A stretch of 64,000 bases of DNA from Zobellia uliginosa (GTDB lineage Bacteria > Bacteroidota > Bacteroidia > Flavobacteriales > Flavobacteriaceae): positions 124,001 to 188,000 of the forward strand of contig NZ_JAHKPY010000012.1 in NCBI RefSeq assembly GCF_018860745.1, written 5' to 3'. A program made the position numbers and the translations under genes. Position 1 is the stretch's first letter, and the number at the start of each line of letters is the position of its first letter. The notes beneath the pieces are model-generated. The model was given only the letters and a program-made list of their open reading frames with translations. It was not told the DNA's origin and made no database searches. Of the stretch, positions 52,462 through 60,862 are shown piece after piece.

Positions 52462-52623
52462 ATGTTACGCTGGACAGTTATATTTATCATATTAGCAATC
52501 GTTGCAGGAGTCTTCGGATTTGGAGGCATCGCTGCTGGAGCTGCTAGTATTGCAAAAATTTTATTCTTTATTTTTATAGTACTTTTTATAATCAGTTTGG
52601 TTATGGGCCGCAAGAAAATTTAA
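52462..52623 (+). CDS. DUF1328-family small membrane protein
   Basis: A 53-residue protein: [20 protein letters not shown], then [16 protein letters not shown] and a final hydrophobic span with a basic end (GRKKI). This is the YtjA/DUF1328 pattern of two short hydrophobic helices rich in Gly and Ala. Members accompany stress-response genes; here a CsbD gene lies 0.5 kb away. Function unknown. Confidence 0.85.
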   Translation: MLRWTVIFIILAIVAGVFGFGGIAAGAASIAKILFFIFIVLFIISLVMGRKKI

Positions 52624-52704
52624 AGGCTATTACCACATAAAATTTTAGTTATAAGGGATAGCATATAGCTGTCCTTTTTTTGTTTCACCCTAACCCATAA
52701 AATT

Positions 52705-53025
52705 ATGAACGGAGCATACGCAAGGCACGAAAAAGATGCCATGGACGAATTTGAAAAAAAAGGTTTCACAAGCCGATACCAATATAAAAATGGCGAATTG
52801 GTTGATTTAGAAACACACAAAAGCTATAAACCTGCACATATCACGATAGTTAAGGAAATAAGATATGAAGGAATGAGTGACCCAGAAGACCTATCCATCC
52901 TTTACATTATTGAAACCAATGATGCATCAAAAGGAACTTTTCTTATGGCATATGGGCCTTCTGCAGATATTGATACTGCAACTTTTTTTAAAGATATTCC
53001 AGATGAAAACTATCAAAGAGAATAG
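52705..53025 (+). CDS. Small conserved protein of unknown function
   Basis: A 106-residue cytoplasmic protein: MNGAYARHEKDAMDEFEKKG, a central IVKEIRYEGMSDPEDLSILY and a C-terminal TFLMAYGPSAD. Similar short Bacteroidota proteins with the phrase 'RFEGMTNPDDNSILYAI' are often labelled phosphoribosylpyrophosphate synthetase, a label not justified by any PRPP synthetase motif here. The neighbours (DUF1328, CsbD) suggest a stress-related role. A terminator follows directly. Confidence 0.72.
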   Translation: MNGAYARHEKDAMDEFEKKGFTSRYQYKNGELVDLETHKSYKPAHITIVKEIRYEGMSDPEDLSILYIIETNDASKGTFLMAYGPSADIDTATFFKDIPDENYQRE

Positions 53026-53032
53026 CAATGAA

Positions 53033-53067
53033 AAATCCCGAGCATTTCTGCTCGGGATTTCTTTTTT
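53033..53067 (+). terminator. Rho-independent terminator
   Basis: AAATCCCGAGCA, loop tttc, TGCTCGGGATTT (53033-53060) followed by CTTTTTT. It starts 7 nt after the stop of the 52705 gene and lies in the gap with the convergent CsbD gene. Confidence 0.88.
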
Positions 53068-53087
53068 GGATTGGTGGTATAACTATT

Positions 53088-53273
53088 TTACCAGCTTGCG
53101 ATTTCTTCTTGCAATTCCTCTTTTCCCTTTCCAACTTTCTCCTGTACCCTACCCATCATTTCATCAAACTTTCCTTCAGTATAGGTTACATCGTCATCTG
53201 TTAAATTTCCATATTTCTGCTTTAGTTTTCCCTTTACTTGGTTCCACTTACCTTCTAATTGTTCTTGATTCAT
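53088..53273 (-). CDS. CsbD-family stress protein
   Basis: A 61-residue, highly charged protein with the complete CsbD motif: MNQEQLEGKWNQVKGKLKQ followed by KYGNLTDDDV, EGKFDEMMGRVQEKVGKGK. CsbD proteins are small helical general-stress proteins of unknown molecular role. It is convergent with the previous gene. Confidence 0.92.
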   Translation of the reverse strand: MNQEQLEGKWNQVKGKLKQKYGNLTDDDVTYTEGKFDEMMGRVQEKVGKGKEELQEEIASW

Positions 53274-53376
53274 ATTCTTTATTTTTAAGATTAAACTTCT
53301 TTTCTGTTAATACCTGAATTTAAGCATTAATTATTGCAGCCTTTAGTTATAAAAAATGCTTTTTTGACTTTAAAAA

Positions 53377-53787
53377 TTACTTGTAGGGCTTTTCTATTCC
53401 AGCACTATCAACATCCATAAATTTTACAAAATCAGAAGGATTTTGTATCGGTATGAAGCGGTCTCCCTTAATTACTACGGGAAAAGCCAATGTTGATGGC
53501 GATTTCTCTAAAATCCGCAACCAATCGTGTTCATCTAAATTTACTTTCTCTTCTCCGTACTTTTCTTTAAAATCCGGATGATCCTGATTTACCAAACTTC
53601 CTACGGGTTCCTTCATACTATGTGCTATCTCGGCCCACTGTGTGCCCGTCACTTTAGTTTTTGATATGTCTATTGCCAGAATGGACTCATCTGCTGCTTC
53701 AACATAAGCATATGTTTGTTGACCTATAGAATTCTCTGAATTATAGTATAACGTTATCTTCTTTTTATCTTTTGATATAACTCCCAT
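53377..53787 (-). CDS. ArsC/Spx-like thioredoxin-fold protein lacking the catalytic cysteine
   Basis: A 136-residue protein with the ArsC-family layout: a first strand and turn (KKITLYYNSENSIGQQTYAYV), a middle helix block (KVTGTQWAEIAHSM), and the C-terminal EKSPSTLAFPVVIKGDRFIPIQNPSDF, which matches the ArsC segment around the conserved cis-Pro. Where active arsenate reductases have N-P-x-C-S this protein has N-S-E-N-S, and there is no Cys in the whole protein. It cannot reduce arsenate by the known mechanism. A binding or regulatory role, as in Spx, is more likely. Confidence 0.75.
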   Translation of the reverse strand: MGVISKDKKKITLYYNSENSIGQQTYAYVEAADESILAIDISKTKVTGTQWAEIAHSMKEPVGSLVNQDHPDFKEKYGEEKVNLDEHDWLRILEKSPSTLAFPVVIKGDRFIPIQNPSDFVKFMDVDSAGIEKPYK

Positions 53788-53861
53788 TTTGCTGTCTTTT
53801 AGTTCATGTAATACAAAACTGAAATTACTGGTTATTCTTAGAGGCTATTACCTCTAAAAAA

Positions 53862-55445
53862 TTATTTTTTTCTCCTTTCGTTCTTTCCATTACCAATAAT
53901 AGTAGCTGTCAAACCGTCACCTACATTAAGCCATATGTAATTAAAAAATGATTTGGTAGGGTCTCTTTGCACTTGTATGCCTCCATACCGATATCCGTTA
54001 GCATCCGTATTGGAACCATCATTAACAAATATTCTACCAATGGCTGTCAATAGTTTGTTAATCTGTAAACGGTCCTTTTTTAAGACTGAAAATTCAAAAT
54101 TCTCGTATTTCATTTTCATATCTCCTGCCGAGGAAACCGAGTTTCCACTAACGGTAAAATAAAGCTCCTGAATTTCGCCTTTGGCACGTACGCGCAAATT
54201 AGATTCCAAAAAAGAATTTATATTTCTAGACTGAAAATTCTTTACCGTTCCAGAGGCCATAAAGGCGTCTGATTCATTTTTGGCATCAAAAGACCAATTT
54301 AATGTAATTGGTGCTTCTCCCATTAACAATGCTTTGGCCGCTACTCTGGTCTCCTTTTTTTTATCAGGTACATTTTGAATATTCAGTATTTCTGCCTGAA
54401 CTTTGTCAAAAATTATCTTGCCCGGAGGTGTTTCCCTGTTCACCCTTTCACTGTAGGCAATGTAGCCTTTGGTAAGTTCAATTTTAGGAATATCAATCTC
54501 TATAGGCAATGTACGAATAGCTTCACCAAACAACTTCTTTCTTTCCGTATCATCCGGTAAAAGCTTATCGCGGTACATTTCCAATTTTGGAGCTATTAAA
54601 CTACCTGCTCCTGTATGCACCCATAATTTATTATTGGTATAGCCAAAAACAATGTCGTCAAAACGTATTTCAGGTATTTTTAGATCGATATAATCGCGCT
54701 CCTTATTTGTGTGCCAGCTTAATTTGGTCTTATTGTATTTTGACTTCAATTTTAATTCGGTGATGGTAAGATTTCCTTCATCCACATTTATCTTACCCAC
54801 CTTTAGGGCCTCATAAGGACCCAAGTCCGCGTATAAGGAACTAGCACTGAAATCCAACGCGGAATAAGTAACCGGAATTTTAGAATTAATCAACTCTGCA
54901 TTGGTTAAAACATCCTCTACATCAATATGTACAGAATCTAACTTCATGGCAAGACTATCATTTTCACTCTTCCTTAGAGTTACATCACCATCAATCACAT
55001 TGATTCTTTTTACTTGAATCGTTTTTAAAAGTGCTATGTGATTGTCTTTAGCTTCCACCGTGTCTACTTTATCTTTCTTAAGATAATACAACAAAACGGG
55101 GCGTTCGATCTTCAAACTTTTTAGGCTGATTTTCTCATTCAAAAGAAATTGCCAGTAACTTAAGCCCACCAATTCTATGGCATCAATTTTTGCTGTAACC
55201 CCCTTTTGAAGTGAATCTTTAGGTGTAATAGAAAAATTTATAGTTTTTAGCTTTGCCATGCCTTTTAGGACACTTACATCAATATCACCATATTCCAATT
55301 GCATATGTGATGGTAATTTATCCTCAAGAAAATGGGTCACGGATTTTTTAGCCATTAATTGGGCTATGAACAACAAAACTGCCCCCAACACCACGACCAT
55401 AAGCACACCCTGAATAATATATCTACCTATTCGGCTCAAATGCAT
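53862..55445 (-). CDS. AsmA/DUF748-like envelope protein
   Basis: A 527-residue protein with one N-terminal membrane anchor (YIIQGVLMVVVLGAVLLFIAQ) and a long periplasmic part of beta-strand repeats. The phrases LEYGDIDVSVLKGMAKLKTI and KIDAIELVGLSYWQFLLNEK, LKSLKIERPVLLYY are those of AsmA-like/DUF748 proteins, now thought to form grooves that carry lipids between the membranes. No enzymatic motif is seen. It ends in a short basic tail (GKNERRKK). Confidence 0.75.
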   Translation of the reverse strand: MHLSRIGRYIIQGVLMVVVLGAVLLFIAQLMAKKSVTHFLEDKLPSHMQLEYGDIDVSVLKGMAKLKTINFSITPKDSLQKGVTAKIDAIELVGLSYWQFLLNEKISLKSLKIERPVLLYYLKKDKVDTVEAKDNHIALLKTIQVKRINVIDGDVTLRKSENDSLAMKLDSVHIDVEDVLTNAELINSKIPVTYSALDFSASSLYADLGPYEALKVGKINVDEGNLTITELKLKSKYNKTKLSWHTNKERDYIDLKIPEIRFDDIVFGYTNNKLWVHTGAGSLIAPKLEMYRDKLLPDDTERKKLFGEAIRTLPIEIDIPKIELTKGYIAYSERVNRETPPGKIIFDKVQAEILNIQNVPDKKKETRVAAKALLMGEAPITLNWSFDAKNESDAFMASGTVKNFQSRNINSFLESNLRVRAKGEIQELYFTVSGNSVSSAGDMKMKYENFEFSVLKKDRLQINKLLTAIGRIFVNDGSNTDANGYRYGGIQVQRDPTKSFFNYIWLNVGDGLTATIIGNGKNERRKK

Positions 55446-55608
55446 ATTTTGTTTTTAACTTTAATGAACGTTTTTCTCAGAACCCATCCAATTTTTAAAA
55501 TTGGCTCTTTAAAACCTAAAATACGCGTGTTTTCGGATTTATAATTGACCGGTTTGGAAAAACGGTTTTTTGAAAACAAAGTGTTTTATATATTATCCTT
55601 GTTACACT

Positions 55609-56241
55609 ATGTCAATACTCCATACAGCAATTGTAAAGTTTCTTAATATATTCCTATTTTTTATGGCACTAATACAGATAAACGCTCAACAAACAGTTCC
55701 GGAAACTATTCGGGAAGAAGCAGAGATAGCCCTCTCACATTATCCTGAATTAAAGGATACCCCGATAGTTTTTAAAATAATAAAGAACATAAAAAAATCT
55801 ACCATGCGGGCACAGCCCAAAGTAAATACACTTTTTAAGTCGAAGAAAAAAAGGGCTTATGTTATTCTTATAAGTGAAAAAATAAAGATTTCAGAGAAAG
55901 TGTTTTATACCAAAGATGTTCCCAAAGACATTATGATCGGTTGGCTGGGACACGAATTAGGGCACGTCATAGATTATAGCAAAAGGAGTTCTTTAAACCT
56001 AGTTTGGTTTGGACTAAAATACTATTTCTCCGGCTCATACATTAAAGAAGCAGAACGTGCCGCGGACACCTATGCGGTTACCCACGGCATGCACGACTAT
56101 ATTTTGCAGACCAAACGTTTTATTCTTGAAAATGCAGATATTGATGAGAAGTACAAAGAACGAATTAGACGATATTATCTTTCTCCGGATGAAATCATGG
56201 AAATCGTAAAAGAGTATGAAGCTTCAAAACAAACTGAATAA
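55609..56241 (+). CDS. Exported zinc metallopeptidase-like protein (HExxH, M48-like)
   Basis: A 210-residue protein with a signal peptide (FLNIFLFFMALIQINA, cleavage before QQTVP) and the zinc motif HELGH at 115-119 (GWLGHELGHVIDY). A third ligand is likely in EAERAAD (147-153). No further membrane segments are present. The catalytic set is complete, so it is probably an active periplasmic or surface protease with an unknown target. Start 55609 (MSILHTAI) is used; an upstream in-frame TTG at 55570 was rejected. Confidence 0.8.
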   Translation: MSILHTAIVKFLNIFLFFMALIQINAQQTVPETIREEAEIALSHYPELKDTPIVFKIIKNIKKSTMRAQPKVNTLFKSKKKRAYVILISEKIKISEKVFYTKDVPKDIMIGWLGHELGHVIDYSKRSSLNLVWFGLKYYFSGSYIKEAERAADTYAVTHGMHDYILQTKRFILENADIDEKYKERIRRYYLSPDEIMEIVKEYEASKQTE

Positions 56242-56247
56242 AGTCCT

Positions 56248-57765
56248 CTACTGATTCGCAAAATCTTCCCATTCCTTAAACTTCTCTTCGCCCATAACCC
56301 GCTCCATCTTTACCTGACCACCTTTCTTTTTATTCCTACCGTTCCAGTCATGAAAAACAGATGGTGGTACGGTGACGACTTTTACACCCTTTAGGGCTTT
56401 TGAGCGTGCCACTTTATAGTTTTTATTAGCAGTCTTGAGGGATTCATCCAGTGCATTAGCCAACTCCCCATCATTAGCTTCATCTTCCGTACCCAAATAC
56501 CAACAGTGATAAAACTCACCATCAATTCTCTTTGCACACAAAGTATATTCAGGAATACGGATACCAAATTTCTCTTCTAATTCCTGTACGCCATCATCTA
56601 ACTTATTCACTGATAGCTGTGAACCAACCGTGTTTAAAAAGAACTTAGTTCTACCCGTAATTTTTATCTCGGCACGTTTCACATCCGTAAACTCAATAGT
56701 ATCACCAATTAAGTATCGCCAAGCACCGGAAACCGTACTAATAATTAGCACATAATCTTGACCCTTCTCTACTTCCGATAATTTTAAAGCTGGTGCATCA
56801 TCACTTATAGAACCATCCGGTTGTATATACTCTGGCTCAAAAGGAACAAATTCAAAATAAATACCAGAATCCGTAGACAACTGCATAGCATGTGTTTCTG
56901 GCCTTGATTGGAATGCCATAAACCCTTCCGAAGCCAAATAGGTATCTATAACCGTGATAGGTTTCCCTAGAAGCGCATTAAAACTCTTCTCATAAGGACC
57001 AAAAGCAACACCTCCAGAGGTGTAAACTTGTAGATTAGGCCAAATCTCATGAATATTTTTAAGGCCGTGAAACTCTATTACTTTTTGCAACATTAGCTCC
57101 ATCCAAGAAGGAATTCCGCTTAAAGCGCCAATATCCCAATTAGGAGCCTCTTCGGCTATTTTTTGTACACGTTCGTCCCAGTCATCAATTTCGGCAATCT
57201 CTTCCCCAGGTTTATAATACCCTCTAAACCAATTAGGGATATTACTAGCGCTAATTCCGCTTATCTCACCTTCCTGATGACCTTCCACTTTGTTTAAATC
57301 CGTAGAACTACCTAACATTAAAATTCCCAACTCAAAGAATTCTGGTGGTAAATCAAAATTGCTCAGCGCAAATACTTGTTCCACCCCTGTTTTTTTGATA
57401 GCGGCAATCATATCATCCGTTACGGGAATACGTTTACTGGTCTTACCTGTTGTACCAGAGCTCAACGCAAAATAATCCGGTGTTCCCGGCCACGTTACAT
57501 TTTCTTCCCCATCGTGTAATTTTTGCCACCACGCATCATTAATACGGTTATAATCAAAATAAGGAACCGACTTTGCAAAAGTACTGGCAGGATTTTCCGA
57601 TTCTAGAATGGTCGAAAAGTTATAATGTTGGCCAAAAGCAGTATTCTCAGCTTTCTCCAATAGTTCTTGAAGCACCGCTTCTTGTTCTGCTATGGGGTCC
57701 TTGGTTCCCGCCAGCTTCTCCCTGACATCCAAAAATCCCTTTATAATATGTCCTATAATCGGCAT
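56248..57765 (-). CDS. GH3-family acyl-adenylating protein
   Basis: A 505-residue protein of the GH3 auxin-responsive promoter family, adenylate-forming enzymes that link acids to amino acids in plants and are common but uncharacterised in Bacteroidota. ATP-binding loop FALSSGTTGKTSKRIPVT (about 100-117), then VYTSGGVAFGPYEKSF, IDTYLASEGFMAFQ and YLIGDTIEFTDVKRAEIKIT with the adenylation-domain Tyr/Asp residues. It ends a few bases from the convergent peptidase gene. Substrate unknown. Confidence 0.88.
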   Translation of the reverse strand: MPIIGHIIKGFLDVREKLAGTKDPIAEQEAVLQELLEKAENTAFGQHYNFSTILESENPASTFAKSVPYFDYNRINDAWWQKLHDGEENVTWPGTPDYFALSSGTTGKTSKRIPVTDDMIAAIKKTGVEQVFALSNFDLPPEFFELGILMLGSSTDLNKVEGHQEGEISGISASNIPNWFRGYYKPGEEIAEIDDWDERVQKIAEEAPNWDIGALSGIPSWMELMLQKVIEFHGLKNIHEIWPNLQVYTSGGVAFGPYEKSFNALLGKPITVIDTYLASEGFMAFQSRPETHAMQLSTDSGIYFEFVPFEPEYIQPDGSISDDAPALKLSEVEKGQDYVLIISTVSGAWRYLIGDTIEFTDVKRAEIKITGRTKFFLNTVGSQLSVNKLDDGVQELEEKFGIRIPEYTLCAKRIDGEFYHCWYLGTEDEANDGELANALDESLKTANKNYKVARSKALKGVKVVTVPPSVFHDWNGRNKKKGGQVKMERVMGEEKFKEWEDFANQ

Positions 57766-57925
57766 GTGTATCTTTTTAGTAAATGTAAGTATAAAGCTAT
57801 GTTCAGTTGCTCTTTATGCAAAGTTTGATTAACCCAAACCAACTAATGTTTTCGAATTTTAGATTCGGTTTTAAGCCGTTTCTTAATTCCAACGTTAAAC
57901 TTTTTAATGCACAAGGAAGTTTGCG

Positions 57926-57933
57926 TAATTTTG
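57926..57933 (+). promoter_or_regulatory. Promoter -7 box upstream of the exonuclease/GIY-YIG gene
   Basis: TAATTTTG matches TAnnTTTG and ends 25 nt before the TTG start at 57959. It supports this TTG as the true start. Confidence 0.5.
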
Positions 57934-57958
57934 TATCTCAATCCCACCACATTCGCAC

Positions 57959-59335
57959 TTGTATAGCATCGTAGACATAGAGACTACCGGCAACGGTATT
58001 AAAGGTAATAGAATTACCGAAATTTCCATATTTATTTATGACGGTTATGAGATAGTTGACGAGTTCACCTCTCTTGTAAATCCTGAATGTGAAATTCCAT
58101 ATTTCATAACCGGATTAACGGGTATAGATAATGATATGGTGCGTGATGCTCCCAAGCTAGAAGAGATTGTAGAGGATATTCTGAACATTACGGAAAATAC
58201 CATCTTCGTTGCCCACAGCGTAAACTTTGATTACAATGTAATAAAAAATGAACTGAAACTCTTGGGCTATGAATTTATCCGTAAAAAACTGTGTACCGTT
58301 CGCTTATCGCGAAAATTATTACCTGGGTACCATTCTTATAGCTTAGGTAAATTATGTTCAGCATTGGGTATTCCGTTAACCGATAGGCACCGTGCTCGTG
58401 GAGATGCACATGCCACCACCCTACTTTTTAAGAAACTGTTACGACAAGATGGTGCCACAGAAGTTTTCAAATCTTTTTTAAATGCCCGTTCGCAGGAAGG
58501 AACTCTACCGGCCGCATTACCAAAAGAAGCTTTTGAAAAGTTACCCACTGCTCCTGGCATTTACTACTTTAAAGACGGAAAAGGCAAAATCATCTATGTA
58601 GGCAAGGCCATTAATATAAAGAAGCGGGTACTGAGTCATTTTTATGATAAGAAAACCAAAGAAATTCAGCTTTGTGCAGCCACGGCCGATTTGGATTTTG
58701 AACTCTCCGGAAGTGAGCTTTTAGCGCTATTGATGGAATCGCAAGCCATAAAGCACCACTATCCGGAATTTAATAGAGCACAGAAAAGAAAAATCCAGCC
58801 CTATGGTATATTTAGCTATGAAGACCGCAACGGCATTATGCATTTAGCTTTCAATAAGCTAAAAATGGCTCCAAATTCTGTTCTTACTTTGTACAGTCCC
58901 ACAGATTGCCGGTTATTCGTGGAAGAAATCTGCAAGAGTTTCCGACTTTGTCCAAAATACTGCCATTTGCAGGAAAATGTTAAGAGCTGCTCTCATTACC
59001 GCATAGAAACCTGTGATGGCATCTGTAGAGAAAAAGAAAACCTTGACCTGTACAATGAAAAAGTAAAGAATGCTTTATCTCATATTAGGGCTCAAAAACA
59101 AAACTTTGTTATTAAAGAAAAAGGGAGGAGTTTAGGAGAGCAAGCCTTTGTTTTGGTACGGGATAGTGTTTATGTGGGATACGGTTTTATAGATTATCAT
59201 GACATGATCCAGGCGGACCACGAACTGGAAACCTTTCTGGTTCCACAAAACAATACCTTAGAAACCGAAAGTATTATTAAATCATACATTAGCAAAAATC
59301 CCAGCAAAGTATCTGCCTTAGAAAGCCAAACATAA
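57959..59335 (+). CDS. DNA polymerase III epsilon-like exonuclease fused to a UvrC/Cho-type GIY-YIG nuclease
   Basis: A 458-residue two-nuclease protein. Residues 1-165 are a DEDDh 3'-5' exonuclease: SIVDIETTGN (Asp/Glu pair), AHSVNFDYNVIKNEL, and RHRARGDAHATTLLF with the final His and Asp. Residues about 195-275 are a GIY-YIG domain: APGIYYFKDGKGKIIYVGKA and the following KRVLSHF and the Glu of MESQAIKHH. A Cys-rich C-terminal part follows. The layout is that of the Cho-like repair nuclease family. The start is TTG; no in-frame ATG exists between the upstream stop at 57926-57928 and this codon. Confidence 0.9.
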   Translation: MYSIVDIETTGNGIKGNRITEISIFIYDGYEIVDEFTSLVNPECEIPYFITGLTGIDNDMVRDAPKLEEIVEDILNITENTIFVAHSVNFDYNVIKNELKLLGYEFIRKKLCTVRLSRKLLPGYHSYSLGKLCSALGIPLTDRHRARGDAHATTLLFKKLLRQDGATEVFKSFLNARSQEGTLPAALPKEAFEKLPTAPGIYYFKDGKGKIIYVGKAINIKKRVLSHFYDKKTKEIQLCAATADLDFELSGSELLALLMESQAIKHHYPEFNRAQKRKIQPYGIFSYEDRNGIMHLAFNKLKMAPNSVLTLYSPTDCRLFVEEICKSFRLCPKYCHLQENVKSCSHYRIETCDGICREKENLDLYNEKVKNALSHIRAQKQNFVIKEKGRSLGEQAFVLVRDSVYVGYGFIDYHDMIQADHELETFLVPQNNTLETESIIKSYISKNPSKVSALESQT

Positions 59336-59353
59336 TGTAAACTAAATATTGAC

Positions 59354-59449
59354 CTATTTATCCAACTTTTTGTACATAAGGATTACGAACAACAACCATA
59401 TACTAAATATAGCAATTACAATAGTGGTATATATCCATATAGCATCCAT
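59354..59449 (-). CDS. Tiny single-span membrane protein (31 residues)
   Basis: MDAIWIYTTIVIAIFSIWLL then FVILMYKKLDK: one long hydrophobic helix with a basic C-terminus. It is in the same direction as two other tiny membrane genes upstream. A longer in-frame start at 59557 adds a non-hydrophobic leader that looks random. A 9-bp inverted repeat with a 4-bp spacer (TTAACATTT/AAATGTTAA, 59594-59615) lies upstream. Supported by composition only. Confidence 0.4.
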   Translation of the reverse strand: MDAIWIYTTIVIAIFSIWLLFVILMYKKLDK

Positions 59450-59593
59450 AAGTTTGGTTTCAGGTGGAACAAGATTTGGTGTCTTTTGCGGATAAACAAG
59501 CTTAGCAATACATAAATTTTGCCAATTTGTAATCCTATTCTTATTAAAGATAACCAAAAACTTGTAAAATCACCCCAATTAATTAAGATTGTT

Positions 59594-59615
59594 TTAACAT
59601 TTACAAAAATGTTAA
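59594..59615. promoter_or_regulatory. Perfect inverted repeat, candidate regulator site
   Basis: TTAACATTT-acaa-AAATGTTAA. It lies 145 nt upstream of the 31-residue membrane gene in the minus direction. No -7 box of good quality is seen next to it. Confidence 0.35.
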
Positions 59616-59685
59616 TAAAACAGCCTATACCATGACTTATTCGCAAAAAAAATTGACTTAAACGCAGAAAATCAAGCACATACCA

Positions 59686-59814
59686 TTACTTTTTCTTTCC
59701 ACTATTCATAAAAAGAACAACAGTTACTACAAGTGCAACGCATACAGCCGCGAAAACACCGATCATAATAATGCCATTGCCGTAGTTAACGAGAGGTAGA
59801 TTTTGTGAAATCAT
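59686..59814 (-). CDS. Small single-span membrane protein (42 residues), paralog of 59962-60090
   Basis: MISQNLPLVNYGNGIIMIGV then FAAVCVALVVTVVLFMNSGKKK. It has one hydrophobic helix and a basic C-terminus. It is the same length as the protein at 59962-60090 and shares the MIS start, the Asn-Gly turn and the VLF end of the helix. Both genes carry a palindrome and -7 box at matching distances upstream, which makes real expression likely although no family is recognised. Confidence 0.6.
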   Translation of the reverse strand: MISQNLPLVNYGNGIIMIGVFAAVCVALVVTVVLFMNSGKKK

Positions 59815-59835
59815 AGGATGGTAATTTATTTTAAG

Positions 59836-59878
59836 CAAATTTAAGCTACAACCGGAATTTAAAATATGATAATTATCA
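59836..59878 (-). promoter_or_regulatory. FNR/CRP-type site and promoter for the 42-residue membrane protein gene
   Basis: TGATAATTATCA (59867-59878) is a perfect TGAT-N4-ATCA palindrome. On the minus strand TAAATTTG (59843-59836) matches TAnnTTTG. If transcription starts 5 nt after the box, the palindrome is centred at about -41.5, the classical activator position. Confidence 0.6.
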
Positions 59879-59961
59879 GTAATACAGAATTTTATAAAAC
59901 TGATACCGATTAAAACTTAGCACAGATTTCTATCCTGAATCAAAAATAAAACAATATGATT

Positions 59962-60090
59962 CTAATGATTATGATCATGTTGTCCAAAGAGAACTGAGCT
60001 TATTACAAAGCCAACAAAAACAAGACCCAATAGAAGAGTTATTACACTTCCATTAGTTAAATCAAACGAGGTAAAAGCTAGAGAAATCAT
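59962..60090 (-). CDS. Small single-span membrane protein with a His-rich tail (42 residues)
   Basis: MISLAFTSFDLTNGSVITLL then LGLVFVGFVISSVLFGQHDHNH. One hydrophobic helix, with a C-terminal GQHDHNH that could bind metal or haem. Length and layout match the gene at 59686-59814. The upstream region has the same palindrome and -7 geometry. Function unknown; an accessory of a respiratory complex would fit the regulation but is a guess. Confidence 0.6.
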   Translation of the reverse strand: MISLAFTSFDLTNGSVITLLLGLVFVGFVISSVLFGQHDHNH

Positions 60091-60114
60091 AACACCGATT
60101 TTTAAATTGATACT

Positions 60115-60157
60115 TAAAGTTATGCTGAAATAACTAGGGAAAATATGATAAATATCA
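60115..60157 (-). promoter_or_regulatory. FNR/CRP-type site and promoter for the His-tailed membrane protein gene
   Basis: TGATAAATATCA (60146-60157) fits TGAT-N4-ATCA. The minus-strand box TAACTTTA (60122-60115) is one base off TAnnTTTG and lies at exactly the same distance from the palindrome as in the neighbouring gene. The flanks (AAATATGATA...ATATCAG) are also shared. Confidence 0.55.
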
Positions 60158-60367
60158 GATATAAAATTTTTATTACATCATATAAATCTTACATCTCTTG
60201 AAGGTTAATTGAAAAACTAGTACTTTTCGTTTCTTTTGGTTATTTAATCCCACTATCATCTGACGAATTAAGACTAAGAAACTACTCATTTATAGATACT
60301 ATGAAAAAAAAATATAATATCCTTTTTCAAAGAAATAATACCCATAATAGCTGGTATTCTAATAGCT

Positions 60368-60844
60368 ATGTATATTACAAATTGGAACGAGGATAGAAAA
60401 GACAAAAAATATATCAACCAAATATTTACTTCCATTAATAAAGAGCTATCCGAAACTAAAGAAGATATCATTACCCAGATAGCACTGCACAACATATTGA
60501 TTGATTCCCTCGATTTTTATGAAAGAAATAATACAATTACATTAATGGATATAGCCATTAAAGTTAATGGTATCCAAATGCCCACAATAAAACTAAGTTC
60601 TTGGAAAGCTATCTCTAATTCAAAAATTGAATTACTTAAATACGAGAATATCTCTACTTTAGCGAACATAGAAAATTTAAGAGAGGTTTTAATAATGAAA
60701 AATGCAAATCTATCGAATTTTATTTACCCGAATATTAATGAAACAACCAGAAACAAAAAGCAAATATTAAAAGTTATGATGATGGACATAATGAGTACAG
60801 AGACAGCAATACAAAAAGAGATTGAAAAGGTTTTAAAAAATTAA
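60368..60844 (+). CDS. Membrane-anchored protein of a common flavobacterial family, N-terminus disrupted by a one-base shift
   Basis: The intact frame from 60368 encodes 158 residues, MYITNWNEDRKDKKYINQIF then ELSETKEDIITQIALHNILI. In this family a membrane helix precedes the NWNEDRKD motif. That helix is encoded here too: the same frame reads FFKEIIPIIAGILIAMYITN from 60323, but it is cut off from a start codon by TGA at 60302. The ATG at 60301 is one base out of frame across a run of nine A (60304-60312). With eight A the full protein would be 181 residues or so. Either a slippage-prone switch, a real mutation, or a sequencing error. The role of the family is unknown. Confidence 0.6.
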   Translation: MYITNWNEDRKDKKYINQIFTSINKELSETKEDIITQIALHNILIDSLDFYERNNTITLMDIAIKVNGIQMPTIKLSSWKAISNSKIELLKYENISTLANIENLREVLIMKNANLSNFIYPNINETTRNKKQILKVMMMDIMSTETAIQKEIEKVLKN

Positions 60845-60862
60845 ACAAATTCTTAAAACACA

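Noticed and set aside
52431-52613. Minus-strand 60-codon frame
   Set aside because: It is antisense to the DUF1328 gene, whose sequence clearly fits a known family.
55488-55504. 17-bp palindrome CCAATTTTTAAAATTGG as an operator
   Set aside because: AT-rich palindromes of this length occur by chance in such DNA, it has no -7 box nearby and no second copy.
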